Source: Candidatus Fluviicola riflensis (GTDB lineage Bacteria; Bacteroidota; Bacteroidia; Flavobacteriales_D; Crocinitomicaceae). From it: a DNA stretch of 64,000 nt. The stretch spans positions 1,086,001 to 1,150,000 of the forward strand of contig CP022585.1 of assembly GCA_002243285.1 (NCBI GenBank). Reading direction: 5' to 3'. The position numbers were made by a program, and so were the translations under genes. Shown here piece after piece: positions 28,220 to 36,805 of the stretch. The notes below the pieces were generated by a model. That model saw only the letters and a program-made list of their open reading frames with translations, had not been told where the DNA came from and searched no databases. Numbering within the stretch: position 1 is the stretch's first letter; every line of letters starts with the position of its first letter.

Positions 28220-29089
28220 TTAAATGGTTAGCTTATCCAGCACATACTTGATCAACCCATTCATCTCGTCATCAAAACCTTTTGAAAACAGCATGTTAGG
28301 TCGGTTGGCAACGCCCAGGCAAATTGTAGCGCATTCGTGGCCCATGGCTTTGCCTAATGCAAATAAAGCCGAACTTTCCATTTCGAAGTTCATCACTTTC
28401 AGATTGCCTTGGCGAAAAGCAGTGAGTTGTTCGTTGATTTCAGGTGTTCGGAGCCCCAGGCGTAAGGAACGGCCTTGCGGGCCATAAAAACCGCTGCTGG
28501 TAACGGTGATTCCTTTGTGAGTTAATTCCGAAGACAGCAAATCAGTCAGCGATTTCGATGCTTCGGTGCAATACGGTTGTATAGTCGGCGGGAATTGTAA
28601 ATGCGTTGTCAATGCGGAAGCGATGGCTTGTTCTTCTGCCAAAAAGTCAATCGGGTAGAAGTGAGCCACATTGTCCAGGCCATAAGCGTGTGTCGATAAA
28701 ATATAACTGTGCACCGGAATTTCGGGTTGCAGAATGCCACAGGTACCAATGCGAACCAATCTTAAGGAGGTCTGCGACGATTTATTGGTGCGGCTTTTCA
28801 GGTCGATGTTCGCTAACGCATCCAGTTCGTTGACACAAATATCAACGTTGTCTGTGCCAATTCCGGTTGAAAGCACGGTAATGCGTTTCCCGTTATAAGT
28901 TCCGGTGTGAGTAGTGAATTCACGGTGATGTGAACGGTGTTCTACCTGGTCAAAAAACGCAGAAATGAGTCCAACACGATCCTGATCACCAACCAGGATA
29001 ACGGTTTCAGCTACATGTTCAGGAAGTAAACCTAAGTGGTAAACCTGACCGTGGGCATCCAGTACTAATTCTGACGGAGGGTAGTTCAT
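28220..29089 (-). CDS. Nucleoside phosphorylase (uridine phosphorylase-like)
   Basis: 289 residues, PNP/UDP phosphorylase superfamily. Segments seen: phosphate loop VILVGDQDRV near residue 30, TGTYNGKRITVLSTGIGTDN, and VRIGTCGILQ; late in the protein KVMNFEMESSALFALGKAMGH supplies the purine/pyrimidine and ribose contacts. It would split nucleosides to base and ribose 1-phosphate in salvage. The exact base preference cannot be set from sequence here. Both flanks carry AT-rich TTTTCAATT repeats. Confidence 0.88.
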   Translation of the reverse strand: MNYPPSELVLDAHGQVYHLGLLPEHVAETVILVGDQDRVGLISAFFDQVEHRSHHREFTTHTGTYNGKRITVLSTGIGTDNVDICVNELDALANIDLKSRTNKSSQTSLRLVRIGTCGILQPEIPVHSYILSTHAYGLDNVAHFYPIDFLAEEQAIASALTTHLQFPPTIQPYCTEASKSLTDLLSSELTHKGITVTSSGFYGPQGRSLRLGLRTPEINEQLTAFRQGNLKVMNFEMESSALFALGKAMGHECATICLGVANRPNMLFSKGFDDEMNGLIKYVLDKLTI

Positions 29090-29097
29090 CTCTTTTG

Positions 29098-29170
29098 AAA
29101 TGTAAAATGTAAAATTGAAAATTGAAAAGGGTGACTTCTCTTTTCAATTTTCAATTTCACATTTTCAATT
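29098..29170. repeat. AT-rich TTTTCAATT-type inverted repeat
   Basis: TGTAAAATTGAAAATTGAAAAGGGTG is mirrored by CTCTTTTCAATTTTCAATTT, forming a long AT hairpin of about 70 bp. Paired with 28140-28219. Confidence 0.6.
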
Positions 29171-29909
29171 AATTTTTAACGCTTCCGAATACTTTTTGCA
29201 AAATATCCGAAACACGAGCCATAGGATCTTTACGGATTTTGTTTTCCTCCAATTCAACCATGTGGAACAAACCAACAATGGCACGATCGGTTACGTATTC
29301 GCTCAGATCAGGGTTTAATTTTTGTCCGCCGGTCAACTGCATAGCACCGTTGTATTTATTGATGATCGGATTCCAGTATTCTGTCAGTTTCACTGTGCTG
29401 ATGGCAGCGTCTACTTTCGGTTTGAAAGCCGCGACCAATTGAGCTCGTGTATTATCGCGAAGGAAACGTGTTGCAGAGCCGTCGCCACCGTTAAGAATCG
29501 CAAAACCGTCAGAAATACTCATGTTTAAGATCGCATTTTTGAAAATCGGCAATGCTTCTTTCGTCGCTTCTTCGGCTGCACGATTCAATGTTGTTTCAAA
29601 TTTTTCAACCTGGCTGTTCAAGCCCCATTCCAATGCTTTTTCGCGCACTTTGATCGCGTCCGGAGGAAATGGCAAACGAATCGCCTCATTTTTCAGGAAA
29701 CCGTCGGTTACCGAAGTCAGGTTTACCGAGTTTTGAATTCCTACATTCAGGGCTTCTTTTAAGCCGGAAATCACTTCGCCGTTGGTGAGCGCAGGTGCTG
29801 TGTTGTTGTCTGTTGTTAAGACGCTGTCCGTTACTTCACTCAGTACGTCGCAGGCTGTAGCAGTGATGAATAAACCACCCACTAAAACGGGGATTATAAA
29901 TTTTCTCAT
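29169..29909 (-). CDS. DUF4197 domain lipoprotein-like protein
   Basis: 246 residues. N-terminal hydrophobic segment MRKFIIPVLVGGLFITATAC with a cysteine at residue 20 that could be lipidated. The remainder is the helical DUF4197 domain (EVISGLKEALNVGIQNSVNLTS, then ISDGFAILNGGDGSATRFLRDNT and the late GLFHMVELEENKIRKDP). The family is uncharacterised and common in Gram-negatives. It is divergent from cinA with about 60 bp between start codons. Confidence 0.87.
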   Translation of the reverse strand: MRKFIIPVLVGGLFITATACDVLSEVTDSVLTTDNNTAPALTNGEVISGLKEALNVGIQNSVNLTSVTDGFLKNEAIRLPFPPDAIKVREKALEWGLNSQVEKFETTLNRAAEEATKEALPIFKNAILNMSISDGFAILNGGDGSATRFLRDNTRAQLVAAFKPKVDAAISTVKLTEYWNPIINKYNGAMQLTGGQKLNPDLSEYVTDRAIVGLFHMVELEENKIRKDPMARVSDILQKVFGSVKN

Positions 29910-29970
29910 GATTTACTATTAATTGTTCAAACTTACAAATAATTTTACGCTGAATATCAAAAACGATACC

Positions 29971-31233
29971 ATGATAGAAGCCGAGTTGATTTCCATAGGT
30001 GATGAGCTGTTAATCGGGCAAACCGTAAACACAAATGCATCCTGGCTGGGGCAGCAATTAGCGGCGGTTGGGATTCGTGTTATTCACACTGCAGTGACCA
30101 CAGATGAGCCTCAGGCAATTGTTTCGGCATTCGATGCAGCCTTTGAAAGAGCAACGCTGATTATTGTTACCGGCGGACTCGGGCCAACCAAAGATGATAT
30201 TACGAAACATGTGTTGTGCGAATATTTCGAAACGGAATTGGTGATGAACGAACCAATCCTGGAACACATCACTTCTTTTTTCACTAAGCGTAATCGTCCG
30301 ATGCTGGAAGTAAATCGTCAGCAGGCGGCTTTGCCCGAAGCGTGTACCGTTTTATTTAACCGCCAGGGTACAGCAGCCGGAATGTGGTTTGAACGCGGTG
30401 AAAAAGTCCTGGTTTCGATGCCGGGCGTTCCTTATGAAATGAAATCGATCTTTTCGGAAGAAGCGTTGCCGAAGATCCGGGAGCGTTTTCAGACCGTCGG
30501 ATTGTACCATCGTACGTTATTAACGCAGGGAGTCGGCGAATCGTTTTTGGCTGATACACTTTCCGATTGGGAAAACCGTTTACGCGCCGATGGCTTGGGA
30601 TTGGCTTATCTGCCTTCACCTGGAGTCGTGAAATTGCGCATTACCGCTTATGCAGGTGAAAGTGATGCCACGAAAGTGGATGCTTACCTCACTGAAGCGA
30701 AAAAAGCGCTTCCCATTGCCGCTTATGGTGAGGAAGAAGAAACCTTGCAGGAAGTCGTTGGGAATCTGCTGCTTGAGCGCGGACAAACCATCGGAACGGT
30801 AGAAAGTTGTACTGGCGGCGCGATCACGGCTTTGCTGACAAGCATTTCCGGTTCGTCTGACTATGTACAAGGCGGTTTGGTGACGTATAGTAATCAATTG
30901 AAGCAGGAGCTGGCAAGCGTGCGTTTGGAAACACTGGAAACGTTCGGAGCGGTTTCGGAGGAAACGGTAAAAGAAATGGCGCTTGGCGGAAGAAAAAAAC
31001 TGGGCGTGGATTGGTGCATTTCAGTGAGTGGTGTTGCGGGGCCAGTAGGCGGATCGGAAGAGAAACCAGTTGGGACAGTTTGGATAGGAATTGCAGGGCC
31101 GACAGCATTTTGGAGCAAGCAATTCAGTTTCGGTGATAATCGCGAAAGAAACGTGCAAATGAGCGTGTTAGCGGCTTTGAATTTTGTTCGCTGCGCACTT
31201 TTGGGAATAATTCCTGAAAAAAAGAATCATTAA
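29971..31233 (+). CDS. cinA: CinA family protein (nicotinamide mononucleotide deamidase-type)
   Basis: 420 residues from the ATG at 29971 (MIEAELISIGDELLIGQTVNTN); the upstream ATG at 29923 adds non-family residues. The N-terminal MoCF-like domain has TGGLGPTKDD near residue 66, and the C-terminal amidohydrolase domain starts near 265 with TVESCTGGAITALLTSISGSSDYVQGG. CinA recycles NMN to nicotinate mononucleotide and in some bacteria has ADP-ribose pyrophosphatase activity. The gene runs into the rpmB promoter region 3 bp past its stop. Confidence 0.92.
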   Translation: MIEAELISIGDELLIGQTVNTNASWLGQQLAAVGIRVIHTAVTTDEPQAIVSAFDAAFERATLIIVTGGLGPTKDDITKHVLCEYFETELVMNEPILEHITSFFTKRNRPMLEVNRQQAALPEACTVLFNRQGTAAGMWFERGEKVLVSMPGVPYEMKSIFSEEALPKIRERFQTVGLYHRTLLTQGVGESFLADTLSDWENRLRADGLGLAYLPSPGVVKLRITAYAGESDATKVDAYLTEAKKALPIAAYGEEEETLQEVVGNLLLERGQTIGTVESCTGGAITALLTSISGSSDYVQGGLVTYSNQLKQELASVRLETLETFGAVSEETVKEMALGGRKKLGVDWCISVSGVAGPVGGSEEKPVGTVWIGIAGPTAFWSKQFSFGDNRERNVQMSVLAALNFVRCALLGIIPEKKNH

Positions 31234-31235
31234 AC

Positions 31236-31266
31236 TTGTTCTTTTATTATTAAATGCTTTTCTTTG
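31236..31266 (+). promoter_or_regulatory. Candidate promoter of the rpmB-rpmG operon
   Basis: TTG at 31236-31238 and TTTCTTTG at 31259-31266 with 20 bases between them fit the Bacteroidota pattern TTG-N19-21-TAnnTTTG with one mismatch. The rpmB ATG is 36 bases further on. It begins right after the cinA stop codon. Confidence 0.4.
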
Positions 31267-31301
31267 CACCCGCTTTAGAATTAGGATAAAACAAAAATAC
31301 A

Positions 31302-31538
31302 ATGTCACGAGTTTGTCAAATCACAGGGAAGTCAGTTATGGTTGGGAACAATGTTTCTCACTCACAACGTAAAACTAAACGCAAGTTTTACCCGAATTTA
31401 TTTATTAAAAAGTTCTACGTTCCCGAAGAGGATATGTACGTAACTTTGCGTGTCTCGGCTTCGGCTTTGAGAACTATTAACAAAAAAGGAATTTCTGCCT
31501 GCATGAAAGATGCACGTGAGAAAGGTTTTTTAAAGTAA
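31302..31538 (+). CDS. rpmB: 50S ribosomal protein L28
   Basis: 78 residues, full length, with [21 protein letters not shown] and the basic [18 protein letters not shown] segment. A component of the large ribosomal subunit. First gene of rpmB-rpmG-DUF4295, an order common in Bacteroidota. Confidence 0.98.
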   Translation: MSRVCQITGKSVMVGNNVSHSQRKTKRKFYPNLFIKKFYVPEEDMYVTLRVSASALRTINKKGISACMKDAREKGFLK

Positions 31539-31587
31539 ATCCTAGTTCGACTTCGTTTCGGCGGATAGAATATCAAAGAATAAAGAG

Positions 31588-31776
31588 ATGGCTAAGAAAG
31601 CAAAAGGAAATAGAATCCAGGTAATTCTTGAGTGCACAGAGCACAAAGAGTCAGGTATGGCAGGAACTTCTCGTTACATTTCAACGAAGAACCGTAAAAA
31701 CACTCCTGAACGTTTGGAGATCAAAAAATTCAACCCTGTGTTGAAGCGTTACACAGTTCATAAAGAAATTAAATAA
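31588..31776 (+). CDS. rpmG: 50S ribosomal protein L33
   Basis: 62 residues, with [20 protein letters not shown] and [18 protein letters not shown]. It has one Cys only, so it is the zinc-free (C-minus) form. It lies 49 bp after rpmB and 9 bp before the DUF4295 gene. Confidence 0.97.
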   Translation: MAKKAKGNRIQVILECTEHKESGMAGTSRYISTKNRKNTPERLEIKKFNPVLKRYTVHKEIK

Positions 31777-31785
31777 TATTGCGTC

Positions 31786-31941
31786 ATGGCTAAGAAAGTA
31801 GTAGCATCGTTGCAAAAAGGGGGAGGAAAAGAACACACCAAAGTTATCAAATTGGTGAAATCTCCTAAATCCGGATCTTTCTCGTTCAAAGAAGAGATCG
31901 TACACAACGACAAGGTAAAGGAGTGGTTCGCTAAGAGCTAA
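31786..31941 (+). CDS. DUF4295 small basic protein
   Basis: 51 residues, beginning MAKKVVASLQKGGGKEHTKV and ending DKVKEWFAKS. The DUF4295 family is confined to Bacteroidota and almost always follows rpmG, as here (9-bp gap), which suggests a ribosome-associated role; that role is unproven. It is strongly basic. Confidence 0.92.
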   Translation: MAKKVVASLQKGGGKEHTKVIKLVKSPKSGSFSFKEEIVHNDKVKEWFAKS

Positions 31942-31970
31942 TCCATTGAACAAAACTCGAACTATTGTTT

Positions 31971-32009
31971 AACCCCCGTCCCGATAACAATCGAGATCGG
32001 GGTTTTTTC
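31971..32009 (+). terminator. Terminator or attenuator between DUF4295 and ftsY
   Basis: AACCCCCGTCCCGAT pairs imperfectly with ATCGAGATCGGGGTT, followed by TTTTTCG. It ends 10 bp before the ftsY ATG, so it either separates the ribosomal genes from ftsY or lowers read-through. Confidence 0.6.
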
Positions 32010-32019
32010 GTTTTCAATT

Positions 32020-32976
32020 ATGGCATTATTTGGTTGGTTCTCGAAAGAGAAAAAAGAATCGCTCGACAAAGGGCTTGAAAAAACGAAGGACAGTTTTTTC
32101 TCGAAACTGACACGATCCGTTGTCGGTAAATCGAAAGTAGATGATGAGGTACTCGATGAACTGGAAGAAATTCTCATCACTTCAGATGTGGGCGTACAAA
32201 CCACGCTCAAGATCATTGACCGGATTCAGGAACGGATTGCCCGCGATAAATATGTGGGTACCGAGGAACTGAACAATGTGTTGCGCGAAGAAATCTCCGG
32301 ATTGTTGGCCGAACATGATACCAGCAGCCCAACAGAATATGAATTACCAACGCACAACGGAAATCCGCATGTGATCATGGTAGTTGGTGTAAATGGTGTG
32401 GGGAAAACCACTTCGATCGGAAAACTGGCGCACCAGTTCAAAACTGCCGGTAAAAAAGTGGTATTGGGTGCAGCGGATACATTCCGTGCGGCAGCCGTAG
32501 ACCAGTTGATTATTTGGGCAGACCGCGTTGGTGTACCGATTGTGCAGCAGGGAATGGGTGCAGATCCCGCTTCGGTGGCGTTTGATGCACTTTCTTCGGC
32601 AAAAGCACAAGGAGCCGATGTGGTGATCATTGATACCGCAGGACGCCTCCATAACAAGGTAAACCTGATGAACGAGCTGAGTAAAATCAAACGCGTGATG
32701 GAAAAAGTGATCCCGGATGCGCCGCATGAGATTTTGTTAGTGCTTGACGGTTCTACCGGACAAAATGCTTTTGAACAAGCCAAACAATTTGCGCTGGCGA
32801 CTTCATTGACAGGTTTGATCATTACCAAACTCGACGGAACTGCAAAAGGTGGCGTCGTGATTGGAATTTCCGACCAAATGAGCATTCCTGTGCGTTTCAT
32901 TGGAGTAGGCGAGGGCATAGAGGACCTTCAGGTATTTCACCGCGAGGAATTCGTAAGCTCTATTTTCGGTTCATAA
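32020..32976 (+). CDS. ftsY: Signal recognition particle receptor FtsY
   Basis: 318 residues, a short form with N and G domains but no long acidic A domain. It docks SRP-ribosome complexes at the membrane. GTPase motifs: GVNGVGKTT (123-131), DTFRAAAVDQL, DTAGRLHNKVNLMNEL, TKLDGTAKGG, and a closing GVGEGIEDLQVF. The N-terminus MALFGWFSKEKKES gives an amphipathic membrane-targeting helix. It sits after rpmB-rpmG-DUF4295. Confidence 0.96.
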   Translation: MALFGWFSKEKKESLDKGLEKTKDSFFSKLTRSVVGKSKVDDEVLDELEEILITSDVGVQTTLKIIDRIQERIARDKYVGTEELNNVLREEISGLLAEHDTSSPTEYELPTHNGNPHVIMVVGVNGVGKTTSIGKLAHQFKTAGKKVVLGAADTFRAAAVDQLIIWADRVGVPIVQQGMGADPASVAFDALSSAKAQGADVVIIDTAGRLHNKVNLMNELSKIKRVMEKVIPDAPHEILLVLDGSTGQNAFEQAKQFALATSLTGLIITKLDGTAKGGVVIGISDQMSIPVRFIGVGEGIEDLQVFHREEFVSSIFGS

Positions 32977-33000
32977 TCAGATACTTTTCGATTTACATTT

Positions 33001-33363
33001 ATGGAAACACAATCTTCGCCCGGTAACTTTGACAAAACAATGGGAATCGTTGCTTATCTGAGCCTTGTAGGTTGGGTGATAGCGCTGGTGCAGAACAACG
33101 ACAAAAAAGGCTATGAAAAAACATTCACAGCATTTCATTTGCGCCAGATGTTAGGGATCATGATTATCGGGTTTTGTATCTGGATCATTCAGATTCCGTT
33201 GGCGCTGATTCCGTTTATCGGTTTTGCAACTTCAGTGGTCCTTTCATTAGGTGTTTTTGCTTTTTGGATTCTTGGAATTGTTGGTGCTGCTAACGGACAA
33301 CGTAAGGAGTTGCCATATATTGGGGAGCCGATTCAAAAGATGCTGGGGAAGTTGTTTGAATAA
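33001..33363 (+). CDS. DUF4870/Tic20-like membrane protein
   Basis: 120 residues with about three hydrophobic segments (roughly 16-30, 49-72 and 76-96). The pattern FDKTMGIVAYLSLVGWVIAL then KTFTAFHLRQMLGIMI resembles DUF4870 proteins, where a conserved FHxRQ motif sits before the second helix. Function unknown. It begins 24 bp after ftsY, so it may be co-transcribed. Confidence 0.75.
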   Translation: METQSSPGNFDKTMGIVAYLSLVGWVIALVQNNDKKGYEKTFTAFHLRQMLGIMIIGFCIWIIQIPLALIPFIGFATSVVLSLGVFAFWILGIVGAANGQRKELPYIGEPIQKMLGKLFE

Positions 33364-33370
33364 GCTTATC

Positions 33371-33398
33371 CCTACTTTTTTCTTGATAAAAAAGTAGG
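33371..33398. terminator. Bidirectional terminator-like hairpin
   Basis: Perfect 11-bp stem CCTACTTTTTT / AAAAAAGTAGG with loop CTTGAT, directly after the 33363 stop codon. The same hairpin followed by CAAAAAATCAAGG is a well-known Bacteroidota intergenic sequence. Confidence 0.75.
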
Positions 33399-33610
33399 CA
33401 AAAAATCAAGGCTGTACATCCGGCCCTTGAGAACTACACTTCATTTCACTACCTGCACCCCAACTCGTAGACGCCATTAGCGAATTCTTTTTTGCAAAAG
33501 AATCCGATGGCTGAACTCAAACAGGGGTTCGGCTTCGTTTCATTCAGTTTGTTCTCATACACGCCGGATGTAAGGCCGATGGGCCTCCTCCTCTCAATAA
33601 CAATCCTCTT
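33399..33610. repeat. Palindromic intergenic element
   Basis: TGTACATCCGGCCCTTGAGAAC at the left is roughly mirrored by GTTCTCATACACGCCGGATGTA at the right, about 150 bp apart. Inside lies a second hairpin ATTCTTTTTTGCAAAAGAAT. It has no coding potential and separates ftsY-DUF4870 from the convergent vWA gene. Confidence 0.6.
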
Positions 33611-33654
33611 CTGCCATTCATGATTCAGGTGATTGGCATTGATTAATGAATGGA

Positions 33655-34818
33655 CTATTGTTCTACGGTATAGCCTTTGGTTTTGGCGAGTTCGATAACA
33701 GAGCGTTTGATGGCAGCGCTGAGGTCATTTTGTTTACCGTTTTTACGTTGTTCCTTTTCAATGTATTCCTGGCGTTTGATGTTTAGGGCCCCGATTTTCT
33801 GCTGAATTCCCTTGCGTTCCTGCGTTTTTTTGGCGACGTACTTCTCGATTTCTTTGGCCGATTTCCCCTGTAAATGAGCCGGCAGCTCTTCTTTTTGGAT
33901 TGACTTCAAGGCATTTTTATCCTCTTTTACTTTGTCAACCAAATCCCAGGAAGTGTTGTCGTAAGCCGCCGTCGATTTGCTCACTGAACGCTCTGTTGCT
34001 ACGGCATCTGAAACACTCATTGCATTGGCATCCTGGAAAGTCTGATTCTGTTTCTTTTGTTCGCCCATCTTTCCATATTGCACATAAGTTCCATTCATGC
34101 GTTCGTTGCATTTCCGGATTTGGGAGTCGTACGGCGTTTCAATATAGGCAATCTGTTCGTCGGCATTGATGTTGAAAAACTTCCCGGCGCCTTTATCGGC
34201 GGCACTTTTCCAGAGGCTACTGGTTGCTTCCGAGCGATCTCCACAAAAAATGGTATTGATGTAGATGTTGTGTTCGCGTGCTTCCCGGATCGCTTCCGTA
34301 TACGCAGTTCCACCCTGGTTAAATTCTTCGTTTCCGGCGATGTAAATCAGTTTCATATCGGTTTCATTCCGTCCCCAATCCATTCTTTTGGTCGCGTCAG
34401 AAATTACTGCACCACAGTATTCGTCTCCGCCATAGGTGGTGAGTGAAAACAGTTTTTCAGAGATTAAATCCAGGTCGGTTGTGAGGGCTGAAACCTGCCG
34501 GATGTAATTGGAATCAGGTGAAAGATTTTCATTCCCGTATTCGTACAAGGCTATTTCAATGATGGGTGTTTTTCCCTGGTATTTCAATGTTGTCAGCGTA
34601 TTTACGATATCCCACAAACGCGCTTTTGCCTGTTCAATCAAACCATCCATACTGCTGGAAGTGTCGAGTAATAATGCTACCTGGATTTTATTGTTGCTTT
34701 TTCCGCTTGTCTGAAAAATGGGTTTCGGCTCCGGGGTCTCGTTTTTGCCGGAATCGCCACAGCTTGCCATGCTCATGAAAGCTGCGAGTAATGTTAAGGA
34801 TACAATTTTGATCGTCAT
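33655..34818 (-). CDS. vWA-domain lipoprotein
   Basis: 387 residues. Lipobox SMASC (lipidated Cys20). A von Willebrand A domain follows (about 45-235) with the metal-ion-dependent adhesion site DTSSS at 52-56, the LWDIVNTLTTLKYQGKTPIIEIALYEYGN strand-helix pattern and a late YIAGNEEFNQGG. The C-terminal 130 residues are Lys/Glu/Gln-rich and helical, probably a coiled coil. Such proteins bind ligands or partners at the cell envelope; the partner is unknown. Convergent with the membrane protein at 33363 and divergent from the histidine kinase. Confidence 0.85.
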   Translation of the reverse strand: MTIKIVSLTLLAAFMSMASCGDSGKNETPEPKPIFQTSGKSNNKIQVALLLDTSSSMDGLIEQAKARLWDIVNTLTTLKYQGKTPIIEIALYEYGNENLSPDSNYIRQVSALTTDLDLISEKLFSLTTYGGDEYCGAVISDATKRMDWGRNETDMKLIYIAGNEEFNQGGTAYTEAIREAREHNIYINTIFCGDRSEATSSLWKSAADKGAGKFFNINADEQIAYIETPYDSQIRKCNERMNGTYVQYGKMGEQKKQNQTFQDANAMSVSDAVATERSVSKSTAAYDNTSWDLVDKVKEDKNALKSIQKEELPAHLQGKSAKEIEKYVAKKTQERKGIQQKIGALNIKRQEYIEKEQRKNGKQNDLSAAIKRSVIELAKTKGYTVEQ

Positions 34819-34966
34819 GGTTCCTGTTGTTTTGTTTCGACAAACATATTCACGGAAAGCTTATTGTTTTTGGAGAACGGGTGAATGCGCCCTTTGACTT
34901 GGTGAAACACATTGCACAGCGCGGCTAAAATCAGTTATCTTTATCGTACTTAATTTCCCATAACAA

Positions 34967-36805
34967 ATGCTTCATCATTCTTTTGTTTTTACGTGTTTTC
35001 TGGTTTGCTGCAGCTTGTTTGCAGTGAATGCGCATGGGCAGGAAAAAACAAAAGCGGCGACTGAGAAAACGGTGAATGAAACCTATGTAGCTCCGGCTGG
35101 CGATCGGGTGATCAAATCATTGAAGAACGATGACGACTATGAGTTGGCCGAAAGTTACGAGGCGCTGGCGAAGAAATTTCGCGATAAAGGCAATTACAAA
35201 AAGGCCGAAGAATATTTCAAAAAAGCGCTGGCAAGTTTTAAGAAACTCAAAAGTAAGGACGACATCTCACGTGTTGCGCGATCATTGGCCAAAGTGCAGG
35301 AAAAGCAACAGAAAACCACTGAAGCCGCTTCTAATTACTTTACTGCGAGCGATGCCGCGTCACAGGGAAAAACGGAGCAGAAGATCAATCTTACGGATGT
35401 GAACCGTTTGAATTCTTCATCGAATTATTCTCTGCAATCGCAGCAGGTGAGTTCCAATATTACCTTGCTGAAAAAATCCGGTAACAAAGAAGATTTACAG
35501 GACGCCTACCAGCAGAAAGCAGCTATTTTCCTTTTTCAAAACGATTTTTACGGCGCCATTGATGTGTATTACCAAGCGATTGAAGCAGCAAAAGGGGATG
35601 AAGCCGTTATTGCGTCATTGAAAGGTGAAATCGCCGATGCTTATGTGTCGGCAGGAGATTATACCAATGCGCTTGTTCTTCGGAACAAGCTGGCAGACGA
35701 AGCCATACGCAATGACGATGACAAATTGTTCATTCAACAACAGCAACCACTTGCAGCGATTTTTTTCGCAATGGGTGACGATGAAAAAGCGATTGATTTA
35801 TTAAAATCGGCCTACAAACTGGCGTTTGAAAAAGGCTATTCGCAGGAGGTAAAGAAATGCCTTTCGCGTTTGGTGGAATATTACAAGGAAACGGGCAATT
35901 ACGCCGAAAGCATTGTGTTGTACGAACGGTTCCTGGAGCATCTCGACGAACTGATCCTGGCCGACAGCAGTTTGATCGATCTGAACTCGTTCCAGGTGAT
36001 CGAAGGAAAAATCAAACAGCTGGAAAAGGAAAAAGTATTGAAAGATGAATTGATTTCGAGCGCTAATAATTTTAACTACGTGTTGAGCGGCTCGTTGATC
36101 GTGTTATTGATTTTGCTGGGATTGTTCATCCGCTCGTTATTGTCGATCAAAACCCGGAACAAGAAAATTGCCCTGCAATCGCTGCGCCGTGAAATGAATC
36201 CGCATTTTATTTTCAACAGTCTCAACAGCGTGAATCAATTCATTTCACAGAACAACGAGCTGGAAGCCAATAAGTACCTGACGTCTTATTCGAACCTGAT
36301 GCGCAACATTATGGAGAATTCGAGCAAGGATTTTATTCCGTTGGGAAAAGAAGTGGAGTTGCTGAAAAAGTACCTCGACCTCGAACAAATGCGCTTCAAG
36401 GACAAGTTTGACTATATGATTACGGTAGATGAACACCTGGACCTGGAAGCGTTGTACGTACCCAATATGCTCATTCAGCCGAACCTGGAAAACGCGATCT
36501 GGCATGGTTTGCGGTATTTGGATTCAATGGGATTACTACAGGTGGCTATCGCGCTGCAGAACGACCGGATCACAGTGACCATCGACGACAACGGCATCGG
36601 GTTGAAAAAGAGTGATGAGTTGAAAACCCGTAACCAGAAAGCGCACGATTCGCTCGGATTAAAAAATACGCAACAGCGCATTGAGTTGCTGAACAAACTT
36701 TACCGCATGAATATTTCGTTCAGCATTCGTGAAAAAACGAGTGCGGAAGGAGGAGGAACCATTGTGGAACTGGTGTTTCCGCTCATCGATAAACCGGTAG
36801 GATGA
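34967..36805 (+). CDS. TPR sensor histidine kinase (LytS/YehU His_kinase type)
   Basis: 612 residues: signal peptide (about 1-25), TPR region (about 55-345; AESYEALAKKFRDKGNYKKAEEYF and later units), one transmembrane helix (about 365-390), then the His_kinase dimerisation segment with the phospho-acceptor H413 in NPHFIFNSLNSVNQF and a HATPase domain with NLENAIWHGL and DDNGIGL. It should sense in the periplasm through its TPRs and phosphorylate the partner encoded next. Its last 4 bp overlap the start of the LytTR regulator, a sign of translational coupling. Confidence 0.93.
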   Translation: MLHHSFVFTCFLVCCSLFAVNAHGQEKTKAATEKTVNETYVAPAGDRVIKSLKNDDDYELAESYEALAKKFRDKGNYKKAEEYFKKALASFKKLKSKDDISRVARSLAKVQEKQQKTTEAASNYFTASDAASQGKTEQKINLTDVNRLNSSSNYSLQSQQVSSNITLLKKSGNKEDLQDAYQQKAAIFLFQNDFYGAIDVYYQAIEAAKGDEAVIASLKGEIADAYVSAGDYTNALVLRNKLADEAIRNDDDKLFIQQQQPLAAIFFAMGDDEKAIDLLKSAYKLAFEKGYSQEVKKCLSRLVEYYKETGNYAESIVLYERFLEHLDELILADSSLIDLNSFQVIEGKIKQLEKEKVLKDELISSANNFNYVLSGSLIVLLILLGLFIRSLLSIKTRNKKIALQSLRREMNPHFIFNSLNSVNQFISQNNELEANKYLTSYSNLMRNIMENSSKDFIPLGKEVELLKKYLDLEQMRFKDKFDYMITVDEHLDLEALYVPNMLIQPNLENAIWHGLRYLDSMGLLQVAIALQNDRITVTIDDNGIGLKKSDELKTRNQKAHDSLGLKNTQQRIELLNKLYRMNISFSIREKTSAEGGGTIVELVFPLIDKPVG

